The notes beneath the pieces were generated by a model. That model did no database searches. It saw only the letters and a list, made by a program, of their open reading frames with translations, and was not told where the DNA came from. The position numbers and the translations under genes were made by a program. Source: an uncultured Pelagibacteraceae bacterium (GTDB lineage: Bacteria; Pseudomonadota; Alphaproteobacteria; Pelagibacterales; Pelagibacteraceae). Taken from it: a stretch of DNA of 64,000 bases. This document shows, piece after piece, positions 20,756 through 29,081 of this stretch. Position 1 is the first letter of the stretch. Each line of letters starts with the position of its first letter. The stretch is from positions 143,066-207,065 of the forward strand of contig CABYRT010000001.1 of NCBI GenBank assembly GCA_902521355.1, in the 5' to 3' direction.

Positions 20756-21590
20756 TATACTCGATATCTTGCATTATTATCTCATGCTCTTTTATTGTAA
20801 GTTTTTTATCTTCTTTTACAAAATATAATTTAATTAAATCACCAATAGATAGCACTGTATGTAAGACTTTTCCCAAATTGTTTACATAAATTTTTCCTGA
20901 TTTATTATAATTTTCTAAGTTTCCTTTTTTTAAGATTTCATTTCCAATTTGTCTGTATACTCGTCTTGCAACCAAAATCGAAAATCTTAAAAAAAATGGA
21001 ATTTTTTTAATTGATATAAAAGAATTATTATAAAATTTGTCAGCGATTTTTAGAATTCTTTTAATTTCATCAAAATTCTTTTTTATATAAAACCTATTAT
21101 TGCTTTCATCTTCAATAACATCTCTTGAAATATTAGTTAATTGCATTGCAATACCTAAGTCAATCGCTCCTAAAAGTGCTGATCTTTCTTTGACATTTAA
21201 AATTTTTGCCATCATTAATCCAACTGTTCCAGCCACTCTATATGAATAAACATATAGATCTTTGTCAGTGTTGATTTCTACTTTTGATTTTATATCGGCC
21301 TCGACGCCATCGAATAAATCATCAATTATTTTTTGTGATATTCCAAATTTATCTATTAAAGCCCACATATTTTTAATTATTTGGTTATTTTCATTTTTTA
21401 ATTTGAAATCTTCTTTGAAAGTATTGAAATTTTTTAATTTCGTATCAAGATCACCTTTTTCATCTGCTATATTGTCTATGTATCTGCAAAAATCGTACAA
21501 ATTAGAGCAATCAGAGTAGACTTTTTTTTGGTAAAAAGAAACCTGCCCAATTGAAAGATTTAGCGTATATCGACAAATAATTTTGTTCAT
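20742..21590 (-). CDS. crtB: Phytoene synthase
   Basis: 282 residues of the squalene/phytoene synthase fold. The two aspartate-rich motifs are present: FCRYIDNIADEKGD (about 33-46) and NISRDVIEDESNNRFY (about 152-167). It condenses two geranylgeranyl diphosphates to phytoene. crtI lies three bases upstream on the same strand and crtY overlaps its end. No crtE (GGPP synthase) is in the window, so the C20 precursor must come from elsewhere in the genome. Confidence 0.94.
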   Translation of the reverse strand: MNKIICRYTLNLSIGQVSFYQKKVYSDCSNLYDFCRYIDNIADEKGDLDTKLKNFNTFKEDFKLKNENNQIIKNMWALIDKFGISQKIIDDLFDGVEADIKSKVEINTDKDLYVYSYRVAGTVGLMMAKILNVKERSALLGAIDLGIAMQLTNISRDVIEDESNNRFYIKKNFDEIKRILKIADKFYNNSFISIKKIPFFLRFSILVARRVYRQIGNEILKKGNLENYNKSGKIYVNNLGKVLHTVLSIGDLIKLYFVKEDKKLTIKEHEIIMQDIEYNERF

Positions 21591-21593
21591 TCA

Positions 21594-23051
21594 TTACAAA
21601 ATTTTATCTAAGACCTTTGCGGATGATAGGACCCCTGGAACACCAGCTCCAGGATGAGTGCCTGCTCCAACAAAATATAAACCATCATAAACCTCAGATT
21701 TGTTATGAAATCTAAAGTATGCTGATTGAGAAAATTTGGGCTGAATTGAAAAACCCGAGCCATATTTTGTATTTAATTCATTTTCAAAATAATCAGGGGT
21801 TAAATAAAAATCATCTACAATATTTTCTCTTAAATTTGGTAATAAACTTTTTTCCATTTTATCTATTACAAGTTTTTTTAGATTCTCACCTTCGACTGAC
21901 CAGTCTATTCCTGATTTATTATTAGGTACAGGCACTAATACATAAAAGCAATCGTGGTCTTTTGGTGCCATACTCGAGTCAGTCGCGGTAGGCCTATGTA
22001 GATAATAGCTTATATCGCTATTTAATTTTTTGTTTACAAATATATCATCCAAGTGTTCTTTGTACTTATCGCCAAACTTTATAGTATGATGTTCAACATT
22101 TTCGTATTTTTTCTTTGTTCCAAAATAATAAACAAACAATCCCATTGAATATTCCATTCTATTTATCTTCCAATTAAATAAGGTGTTATATTTTTGATTA
22201 TTTAGCATTTTTGAATAAACACCGGGAGGATCTGCATTACAAACCACGTTATCTGCTTTAATTTCCTCATCTTCACTTGTCACAACACCGACAACTCTTT
22301 TATTTTCTGTAAGCAAGTTTTTAACTTCTTTACCTTTAATAATTGTAACATCTTCTTCTAACATCAATTTCTCAAAACCTTTTATGATTTGTCCCGTTCC
22401 ACCCATAGAATAATGAATTCCCCATTTTTTTTCTAAATACAAAATTAATCCATATATAGAGGTTGTAGTAAAAGGGTTCCCACCCACCAATAATGGGTGC
22501 ATACTAAATAGCCTTCTTAGTTTTTCATTTTCAATAAAACCACTAACCAAAGAATAAACAGATTTATAACTTTTTAAACTTAGCAATGCAGGAATTTGCT
22601 TAAACATAAATGAAGGTTTATCAAATGGCACATCTGATAATTCTGAATAACCCTTATCAAATATTTTTTTTGTAAATTTAAGTAAATTTCTGTAACCCAC
22701 AACATCTTTATGATTAATTGTTGCAATCTGTTCTTCCATTTTCTTTTCATCAGCTGAATAATCAAAATGGCTTCCATCTTCAAAAACAAATCTGTACCAA
22801 GTATCCAAATCTTTTATTTTTATGTAATCATCTGGATTTTTATTAAAAAGTTTAAAAATTTCATAAATTAAATATGGAGCGGTTATTACAGTTGGTCCAC
22901 CATCATAAGTGAACCCATTACTTTTAAATACTCTCGCTCTTCCACCTAAATCTTTTTGTTTTTCAATTAAAGTGACTTTATGGCCTTTTGCCCGAAGTCT
23001 AAGAGCTGCTGCTATGCCACCAAAACCTGATCCAATTACAATTGAATTCAT
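21594..23051 (-). CDS. crtI: Phytoene desaturase
   Basis: 485 residues. The N-terminal dinucleotide motif is GSGFGGIAAALRLRAKGH followed by EKQKDLGGRA, and the C-terminal signature is GLYFVGAGTHPGAGVPGVL, both classic for CrtI. It desaturates phytoene to lycopene. It is first in the crtIBY-blh set and starts 48 bases after atpF on the same strand. A short purine-rich AAGGA lies just before the ATG; no convincing independent promoter is visible in the gap. Confidence 0.95.
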   Translation of the reverse strand: MNSIVIGSGFGGIAAALRLRAKGHKVTLIEKQKDLGGRARVFKSNGFTYDGGPTVITAPYLIYEIFKLFNKNPDDYIKIKDLDTWYRFVFEDGSHFDYSADEKKMEEQIATINHKDVVGYRNLLKFTKKIFDKGYSELSDVPFDKPSFMFKQIPALLSLKSYKSVYSLVSGFIENEKLRRLFSMHPLLVGGNPFTTTSIYGLILYLEKKWGIHYSMGGTGQIIKGFEKLMLEEDVTIIKGKEVKNLLTENKRVVGVVTSEDEEIKADNVVCNADPPGVYSKMLNNQKYNTLFNWKINRMEYSMGLFVYYFGTKKKYENVEHHTIKFGDKYKEHLDDIFVNKKLNSDISYYLHRPTATDSSMAPKDHDCFYVLVPVPNNKSGIDWSVEGENLKKLVIDKMEKSLLPNLRENIVDDFYLTPDYFENELNTKYGSGFSIQPKFSQSAYFRFHNKSEVYDGLYFVGAGTHPGAGVPGVLSSAKVLDKIL

Positions 23052-23086
23052 AATCCTTAATTTACATTATTTTTATAAAATTTGAT

Positions 23087-23101
23087 AAACTATCTTAGTT
23101 T
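23087..23101. repeat. Short inverted repeat at the atpF-crtI junction
   Basis: AAACTA (23087-23092) and TAGTTT (23096-23101) form a perfect 6-bp stem with a 3-base loop, overlapping the atpF stop codon. It is AT-rich and lacks a clean T tract on the minus strand, so I would not call it a strong terminator. It could lower read-through from the ATP synthase genes into crtI. Confidence 0.3.
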
Positions 23102-23597
23102 AAGAACTGATTTTCTTTAATTCTGTCTTCGTTTCTTCAAGATTTTTATTAAACAAATTGTCAAGTTTAGACTTATCAACAGATGTTGTAATAATTTTTT
23201 TCACAGATTCTACGGCAATGTTAATTGATGTATCTTTAATTTCTTTAATGGCATTATCCTTCATTTGAGAGATTTTAGTTTCTGCTAGACTTTTCTTTAG
23301 TTCAGCTGATTTATGGAATTTGTCATTCATTTCAATTACAAATCTTTCAGTTTCATCTTTTGACTGCTGCATAATCTTTTCACTCTCAATTTTTGCAGTA
23401 TCTAGCTTCTTTTGCGCCTCATCCAATAGTCTTTTAGATTCAGCTCGGAGTTTTTCACTTTCATCAATTTCATTTTTGATATCAGTAATCATTTTGCTCA
23501 ATAAATTATTAACATTTTGCGGAACTTTTAAATAAATTAGCGCTCCAAAAAATATTACAAAAGAAACTGCTACCCAAAATGTTGCATCAAATGCCAT
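23100..23597 (-). CDS. atpF: ATP synthase F0 subunit b
   Basis: 165 residues from the ATG at 23597, which opens directly with the membrane helix (MAFDATFWVAVSFVIFF); an upstream in-frame ATG at 23633 would prepend 12 charged residues and is less likely. A long coiled coil (about 30-150) follows the helix. Subunit b is part of the peripheral stalk connecting F0 with F1. It overlaps the b' gene by 11 bases, which fits alphaproteobacterial F0 operons that carry both b and b'. Confidence 0.93.
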   Translation of the reverse strand: MAFDATFWVAVSFVIFFGALIYLKVPQNVNNLLSKMITDIKNEIDESEKLRAESKRLLDEAQKKLDTAKIESEKIMQQSKDETERFVIEMNDKFHKSAELKKSLAETKISQMKDNAIKEIKDTSINIAVESVKKIITTSVDKSKLDNLFNKNLEETKTELKKISS

Positions 23598-24177
23598 TAT
23601 GTTTTTCCATTTCTTTTTTAGAAAGATCTTCAACTATGGCTGAAAGACTACTTTTATTTATATCTTCACCAATTAATTGTTTAATTAGATCGGAGGATGT
23701 CTCAATTGCAATTTTAGTAACTTTCTCTTGAGAAGTTTTTTTTAATTGGTCTATTTCTTCTTCAGCTTTTATTATTTCTTTTTCGATATCCTTTTCTAAA
23801 GATAATCTTTTATTGTTTATATCGTCCAAAACTTTTTGTCTTTCACTATTAAAGAAGTTTTTTGCTTCGACTTTTGTATCATTGATAATTTTATCAAATT
23901 CTTTAACTTTTTTTTCAGTTTCTTCCCGTTGCTTGTCTGCAGTTTCGATATTCTCTAAGATTTGTGATTTTCTGGTTTCAAGATTATTACTAATTTTTGG
24001 TAGTATGAACTTAGATAAAATTATAAACAATAATCCAAAAGTAAGTACTAACCAAAAAATTTGAGATATCCAAAACTCGGGATTAAGCTGGGGCATACCT
24101 CCACTCTCAGCGCTTTGAGCGCTATAAGTAAAGATAAGACTTGAAGCTAGAAATTGAAAAATTATCTTTTTCAACAT
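23587..24177 (-). CDS. atpF': ATP synthase F0 subunit b'
   Basis: 196 residues. A cleavable-looking hydrophobic N-terminus (4-22) precedes the family motif FWISQIFWLVLTFGLLFIILSK, one membrane helix (about 35-58), then a long charged coiled coil. Divergent b/b' pairs form a heterodimeric stalk in alphaproteobacteria and photosynthetic bacteria. It sits between atpE (three bases away) and atpF (overlapping). The extra N-terminal hydrophobic stretch resembles the signal-like extensions of related alphaproteobacterial b' subunits. Confidence 0.92.
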   Translation of the reverse strand: MLKKIIFQFLASSLIFTYSAQSAESGGMPQLNPEFWISQIFWLVLTFGLLFIILSKFILPKISNNLETRKSQILENIETADKQREETEKKVKEFDKIINDTKVEAKNFFNSERQKVLDDINNKRLSLEKDIEKEIIKAEEEIDQLKKTSQEKVTKIAIETSSDLIKQLIGEDINKSSLSAIVEDLSKKEMEKHNGI

Positions 24178-24180
24178 TAA

Positions 24181-24408
24181 TTAAAACGCGAAAAGAATAA
24201 TTAATGCAACAACTAATCCAAATAAACCAGTCGCTTCCGCTAATGCAAAGCCTAATAGCAAGTTTGGAAACTGCTTTTGAGCTGCAGATGGATTTCTCAT
24301 TGCACCTGAAAGATAATTTCCAAAAATTATCCCAATTCCAACTCCTGCACCTGCGAGTGCAATCGCTGCTAGTCCTGCTCCTATCATTTTTGCTGCTTCT
24401 AATTCCAT
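24181..24408 (-). CDS. atpE: ATP synthase F0 subunit c
   Basis: 75 residues, two helices joined by the polar loop RNPSAAQKQ. The ion-binding carboxylate is E58 in FALAEATGLFG. The first helix lacks the glutamine used by sodium-type rings, so proton coupling is the better reading. It is preceded by an unusually strong Shine-Dalgarno site, which suits the high stoichiometry of the c ring. It lies between atpB and atpF'. Confidence 0.96.
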   Translation of the reverse strand: MELEAAKMIGAGLAAIALAGAGVGIGIIFGNYLSGAMRNPSAAQKQFPNLLLGFALAEATGLFGLVVALIILFAF

Positions 24409-24413
24409 TATAT

Positions 24414-24420
24414 CCTCCTT
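24414..24420 (-). promoter_or_regulatory. Strong Shine-Dalgarno site of atpE
   Basis: AAGGAGG on the minus strand (24420-24414), five bases before the atpE ATG at 24408. It is a full anti-16S match, while most genes in this window have weak or no purine-rich site. It probably raises translation of the c subunit relative to its operon neighbours, since many copies per ATP synthase are needed. Confidence 0.8.
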
Positions 24421-24427
24421 ATGTTAA

Positions 24428-25159
24428 TTAATGGTGTAAATTTAATGCATCATTCAAATAGATACATGTTAAAATTGCAAATACATATGCTTGAAGAAAA
24501 GCAACTAATATCTCCAAACCTGTTAATGCAACTGAAAAACCTAGTGGTAGCCAGCCCCCAACAATTCCTAAGCTAACTACGAAACCTCCAAAAACTTTCA
24601 TCATCGTATGGCCTGCCATCATATTTGCAAACAATCTAACTGATAAACTAATTGGTCTACTTAAGTATGAAATTATTTCTATAACAACTATTAATGGTAA
24701 TAAAACCATTGGAACTCCACTTGGTACAAAAAGTTTTAGATATCCAAGTCCATGTTTAATAAATCCAATTATTGTTACTCCTACAAATATAAATGCTGCT
24801 AATACAAAAGTTACAATAATGTGGCTAGTGACAGTAAAAGAGTATGGTATCATCCCAAACATGTTACAAAATAAAACAAACATGAATAAAGAAAATATGA
24901 AAGAAAAGTAAGGCTTAGCTTTTGATCCAGCTGTATCACTTATCATTTTTGAAATAAAAGAGTAACTGAGTTCCGCAAGTAATTGAATTTTATTTGGTAT
25001 GATAGATCTCTTCGTGCCTAAATTAAAAATAATTAATATTGCTAGTGAACTTATGACCATAAACAAACTCGCGTTTGTGAATGAAATGTCTATGTTATTT
25101 ATTTTAATTTCTGGACCAATTCGGTAAACGTTGAATTGGTACATTGGATTTGCTGCCAT
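24428..25159 (-). CDS. atpB: ATP synthase F0 subunit a
   Basis: 243 residues, five to six membrane helices. The essential arginine lies in SLSVRLFANMMAGH (about 173-186), and the last helix ends in FAILTCIYLNDALNLHH. Subunit a forms the two half-channels against the c ring. It is seven bases downstream of atpI and 19 upstream of atpE. The F1 genes (atpH-A-G-D-C) are not here, the usual split of alphaproteobacterial ATP synthase loci. Confidence 0.96.
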   Translation of the reverse strand: MAANPMYQFNVYRIGPEIKINNIDISFTNASLFMVISSLAILIIFNLGTKRSIIPNKIQLLAELSYSFISKMISDTAGSKAKPYFSFIFSLFMFVLFCNMFGMIPYSFTVTSHIIVTFVLAAFIFVGVTIIGFIKHGLGYLKLFVPSGVPMVLLPLIVVIEIISYLSRPISLSVRLFANMMAGHTMMKVFGGFVVSLGIVGGWLPLGFSVALTGLEILVAFLQAYVFAILTCIYLNDALNLHH

Positions 25160-25166
25160 TTGCCTA

Positions 25167-25442
25167 CTATTTTTGCATTTTTTTTGCTGATCTAATAACG
25201 TTCATAATTCCAGCTACTACACCAATAAAAAAAAATATTAAAATTAACCAGGGTTTAGTACCAAACCAATTGTCTAAAATAAACCCAATAATTGTCCCAA
25301 CAGCCACTGCAGATACCAATTCCGTGCTCATTTTGAAGGCTGATCCCATGCTTGAGCCTTTATTTCCCTCTTCAGATTTTTTGTCTTTATCGGTTTTATT
25401 TTTTGCAATTTTTAGGCGAGTTTTAAACTGGTCTTCATCCAT
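25167..25442 (-). CDS. atpI: AtpI/AtpZ-like ATP synthase accessory protein
   Basis: 91 residues with a charged N-terminus (1-30) and two membrane helices (about 40-58 and 66-84). The motif GTIIGFILDNWFGTKPWLILIFFFIGVVAG is that of the small F0F1-associated AtpI/AtpZ family. Members assist c-ring assembly or Mg transport; the family role is debated. It begins the F0 cluster, two bases downstream of smc, so the ATP synthase genes may share its transcript. Confidence 0.85.
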   Translation of the reverse strand: MDEDQFKTRLKIAKNKTDKDKKSEEGNKGSSMGSAFKMSTELVSAVAVGTIIGFILDNWFGTKPWLILIFFFIGVVAGIMNVIRSAKKMQK

Positions 25443-25444
25443 TA

Positions 25445-28018
25445 TTAAGCAACCATACTCTCTGCTTTTTGAAGATCTACAGCAACTAGTTGGCTAATTC
25501 CTTTTTCTGGCATTGTTACACCATATAGTCTGTCCATTTTAGACATGGTTAAAGCGTGGTGAGTTACAATAATAAATCTTGTAGATGTGATTTTAGTTAG
25601 TTCCGTCAAAAGATTGCAGAATCTTGTTACATTCGCATCATCTAGAGGTGCGTCTACTTCATCGAGAACACATATCGGAGCCGGATTGGTAAGAAACACT
25701 GCAAAGATTAAAGATAAAGCAGTCAGGGCTTGTTCACCTCCAGATAATAAAGTTATTGATTGTAATCTTTTTCCTGGTGGACTTACCAACATTTCTAATC
25801 CTGCATCTAAAGGATCATCAGAGTCTACTAATTCTAGTTTTGCACTACCTCCATTAAATAGTTTGGTATAAACTTCATTGAACTTTCTATTCACTTTTTC
25901 AAAAGCATCTAGAAGTCTTTCCCTACCTTTCTGATTGAGTTCAGTAATACTTTCTTTTAACTTTATAATTGCAGTTACTAAATCTTGTCTATCTTTTTCC
26001 ATTTTCTTAATTTCATCTTCATATTTTGAAGTCTCTTCGTCTGCTCTTAAGTTGACTGAGCCTAATTTTTCTCTTTCCCTTTTTCTTTCATCAAGCAATT
26101 CCTCTTGTGTTACTGTATCTGGATATTCAGATACATCTTTTAAGTTTGAAAAATTCAGTATCTCTTCTTCTTTTAAATTAAGTTCTGTTGATACTCTTTC
26201 TAGCAAATCATTTCTTCTTTTATTCAAACCATCGATTGTTGCTCCAGAGCTTGCTTTTCGCTCTCTTATTTCAATAGACTCTTCCTTCGTTGTATTAAGA
26301 TTGCTTCTTAATTCGTTAATCTCTTTATCTAGTTCATCTATTAATATTTCATTATCACTTTTTTCTTTTTCAGAAATTCTTAAACTTTCCGATATTTGCC
26401 CTTTTCTTTCAGCTTGTGTTTGAGGTTGTTTTTCTAGGCTATCTAATTTTTTTTGTTGAGTATCTTTTCTACTATTTAATTCATTAATCATTTTTTCAGA
26501 ATTTACCAATAAGTTTTTCCAACTTTCTATTTCTTGATCAATTATTTTAATTCTTTCACTTCTCTTAATTGATTCTTTTTTGATATTTTGATTTGTACTA
26601 AATGCTTCAGCGTATTCTTCTTGTAGACTTTTGATTTCTTCGTTTTTCTTAGTTACTGTTATCGCTAAATCATCATCATGCATTTCATTAATTTTCATTT
26701 TTAAAAATGAAAGATTTATTTTGCATTCATCTATTAAATTAGTTGCACCATTGATATTGTTCTCTGAGAGCATTTCTTTTGCTTTATCTAACTGCTCACT
26801 TGCTAAATCAATAGTTTCTGAATTCTTTTTTAAAGTATCAAGGTTTAGATTTTCTAGTATTCTCTCTAATTTATCTTGCTCATCTTTTAATTTTCCTTTT
26901 GCATTTACCAAATCTAAACCTGACAATTTTTCAGTTTCATAATATTTTGAATCGACTGTAATTAAATTTTCTTTTTCTTCTCTAAGTCTTTTTTCATTAG
27001 AGTTGGCATCAATAATTATGCTTTTTTCTCTAACAATATCTTCATCTATTACATTTAAAGCCTTTCTAATTGATTGAATTTCATCATTAACCCTGTCTTT
27101 TTCTTCATCTAAGCTCTTTAACTCTAAATTTAACCTTTGTATTTTTGACAAGTTTTCTTGATTTTTTTCTCTTATAGGATTTACATTCTTATTCTTTTCA
27201 ATAATCTTCATGCTTAAATTCTCTAATTTATCATTGAAGGACTTAACTTGATCATCAGCCTCATTATTGATCTCGTTTTCTACTTTAATTTCATTATCAA
27301 TTTCTAAAAGACGTAAATAATATAAACCTGCCTCAACTTTTTTTATTTCTTCTGAAATAGATTTGTATTTTGCAGCCTCTTCAGCTTGCTTTTGCAAATT
27401 TGCTAATTGTCTTTCCTGTTGTCTTCTTAATTCATCTGCCCTTTTTAAATTATTTTCTGCCGCGCCTAATCGTAATTCTGCTTCGTGTCTTCTAACATGT
27501 AAACCTGCTATACCAGCTGCTTCTTCTAAAATAGCTCTTCGATCTGAAGGTTTTGCCGTAACCAATGCTCCAATTCTACCTTGACTAATAATCGAAGGTG
27601 AATGAGCACCTGTTGACAAATCTGCAAAAAACATTTGAGCATCTTTAGCTCTAACTTCTTTCCCATTTATATAAAATTTTGAGCCTTTATCTTTTTCTAT
27701 TTTTCTTCTTATTTCAATTTCATCGAGCTCATTATATTGTAGAGGACCATCCTTGTTGTCATTTGATAAGCTCACTAAAACTTCTGCAATATTTTTTGAT
27801 GGTTTGTTTGAAGTTCCAGAAAATATAACATCTTCCATTCCTGAACCTCTCATACTTTTTGCCGATGTCTCACCCATACACCATCGCAACGACTCCACTA
27901 TATTTGATTTGCCACAACCGTTTGGGCCAACTATCCCAGTTAAACCTTCTTCAATCAGGAAATTTGTTTTTTCAGCAAAAGACTTAAATCCATTTAGTTG
28001 GATTTTTTTAAATTCCAT
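25445..28018 (-). CDS. smc: Chromosome segregation protein SMC, short form
   Basis: 857 residues, against about 1,150-1,190 for typical bacterial SMC. The N-terminal head has Walker A GPNGCGKSN (31-39). The C-terminal head has the signature LSGGEQ (758-763) and Walker B ending in D786/E787 (VLDEVDAPLDD). The middle, about 170-700, is heptad-like coiled coil. I find no stretch resembling the glycine-rich SMC hinge; a region near 400-455 is instead helical and acidic. It lies between a DsbA-like gene and atpI, with spacers of 8 and 2 bases. Short SMCs seem usual in SAR11, from memory. Confidence 0.9.
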   Translation of the reverse strand: MEFKKIQLNGFKSFAEKTNFLIEEGLTGIVGPNGCGKSNIVESLRWCMGETSAKSMRGSGMEDVIFSGTSNKPSKNIAEVLVSLSNDNKDGPLQYNELDEIEIRRKIEKDKGSKFYINGKEVRAKDAQMFFADLSTGAHSPSIISQGRIGALVTAKPSDRRAILEEAAGIAGLHVRRHEAELRLGAAENNLKRADELRRQQERQLANLQKQAEEAAKYKSISEEIKKVEAGLYYLRLLEIDNEIKVENEINNEADDQVKSFNDKLENLSMKIIEKNKNVNPIREKNQENLSKIQRLNLELKSLDEEKDRVNDEIQSIRKALNVIDEDIVREKSIIIDANSNEKRLREEKENLITVDSKYYETEKLSGLDLVNAKGKLKDEQDKLERILENLNLDTLKKNSETIDLASEQLDKAKEMLSENNINGATNLIDECKINLSFLKMKINEMHDDDLAITVTKKNEEIKSLQEEYAEAFSTNQNIKKESIKRSERIKIIDQEIESWKNLLVNSEKMINELNSRKDTQQKKLDSLEKQPQTQAERKGQISESLRISEKEKSDNEILIDELDKEINELRSNLNTTKEESIEIRERKASSGATIDGLNKRRNDLLERVSTELNLKEEEILNFSNLKDVSEYPDTVTQEELLDERKREREKLGSVNLRADEETSKYEDEIKKMEKDRQDLVTAIIKLKESITELNQKGRERLLDAFEKVNRKFNEVYTKLFNGGSAKLELVDSDDPLDAGLEMLVSPPGKRLQSITLLSGGEQALTALSLIFAVFLTNPAPICVLDEVDAPLDDANVTRFCNLLTELTKITSTRFIIVTHHALTMSKMDRLYGVTMPEKGISQLVAVDLQKAESMVA

Positions 28019-28026
28019 TCACTGAC

Positions 28027-28602
28027 TTATATCAGTTTTTCAATGTATTTTTTTAATTTTTTGTAGTTTGAGTGATTTTCAAACTTTTTTCCGTTAATTA
28101 TGACTGTAGGAGTAGAATTCACTTTATACTTTTTAACACCTTCGATTCGGTCTTCTAAAATATGATCCTCTATCTTCTTATCAGCCAAGCACTTATCAAA
28201 ATCAAGATTATATTCAGTATTATCAATAAATTTTTTCATTGCTTGATTTGCTTCTAATTCATTTTTTCCCTTGATCCACTTATCTTGATTTAAATAAAGG
28301 TGATGCAAAATTTCGTGCTCACCATCATTTCTACAATGCGCTAATTTAGTTGCATTAAATGCAATGATATCTAATGGGAAGCTTTTAAATTCTATTGAGA
28401 TCAATCCTTTATCAATAAAATCCTCTTTTAGTTTAGGATAAATATTTTTATGAAAATTTGCACAAAAACTGCAAGTTAAAGATTCAAAAACCATCAACTT
28501 AACTTTAGAGTCTGCACTTCCAACTAAAATTGGCTTAACTTCAGAATTAGCATTAATGAAATTAAAAAAAATTAAAATTGAGACAAGAATTATTTTTTTC
28601 AT
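28027..28602 (-). CDS. DsbA/DsbG-like periplasmic thiol oxidoreductase
   Basis: 191 residues. A signal peptide (1-20) leads into a thioredoxin fold with the active site C44-S-F-C47 in FESLTCSFCANFH. An inserted helical domain and the cis-proline loop (STPTVIING) follow, as in the DsbA-type thioredoxin_4 family. It likely introduces or reshuffles disulfides in periplasmic proteins. CSFC differs from the CPHC of classical DsbA. It overlaps dciA by four bases. The substrates are not deducible. Confidence 0.85.
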   Translation of the reverse strand: MKKIILVSILIFFNFINANSEVKPILVGSADSKVKLMVFESLTCSFCANFHKNIYPKLKEDFIDKGLISIEFKSFPLDIIAFNATKLAHCRNDGEHEILHHLYLNQDKWIKGKNELEANQAMKKFIDNTEYNLDFDKCLADKKIEDHILEDRIEGVKKYKVNSTPTVIINGKKFENHSNYKKLKKYIEKLI

Positions 28603-29081
28603 TTTATTTTAAAATGTTTACTTAGCTCTAAAAGTGAGTTTTTTATTTTGTCATTTTTAATATTATTTATGCTCTTTATATGTTTATTTTTTGTCGCATT
28701 AATAGCGGTATTTTTATGGCTTTCTTCAATTTTTCCATCAAATGTATTCAATTTAATGTCATCTAAAACATGATAGCCAAAAAAAACATTAATTTTTTTT
28801 ATTATTTCTTTTTTAGAATACTCAACGTCAACTTCGTTTCCCCTCTTTACTAAAATATTTAAACGACTGCCCGATAACTTGTTTGAACTTTTATATGACT
28901 TAGGAAAGCTTACTTTAAATAAATCTTTACCTACTAAATATTTCCAATTATCTAAAGTCTCATTATAAATTTTACCTTTTTTGCTAATTATTCTTTTTGC
29001 TTCTGTGGGTAAAGTATCTTTAAAAGATCTTAAACCTTGAATGGAATTATATCTCTGCTTAGTATTATATTTTTGACTCAT
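28599..29081 (-). CDS. dciA: DUF721 / DciA family protein (replicative helicase loader)
   Basis: 160 residues. The core has the DUF721 pattern: a Trp in NWKYLVGKDLFKVSFPKSY, then SRLNILVKRGNEVDVEYSKKEIIKKINVFFGYHVLDDIKL. DciA loads the DnaB helicase in bacteria that lack DnaC, as alphaproteobacteria do. A variable lysine-rich tail follows from about residue 120. Its ATG (29081-29079) directly abuts the divergent mutY ATG. It leads the long minus-strand series that ends at rnhA. Confidence 0.8.
   Translation of the reverse strand: MSQKYNTKQRYNSIQGLRSFKDTLPTEAKRIISKKGKIYNETLDNWKYLVGKDLFKVSFPKSYKSSNKLSGSRLNILVKRGNEVDVEYSKKEIIKKINVFFGYHVLDDIKLNTFDGKIEESHKNTAINATKNKHIKSINNIKNDKIKNSLLELSKHFKIK

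Noticed and set aside
25935..26942. Several Ser/Leu-rich plus-strand ORFs opposite smc
   Set aside because: Antisense artefacts of a lysine/glutamate-rich coiled coil; no start context or domain.
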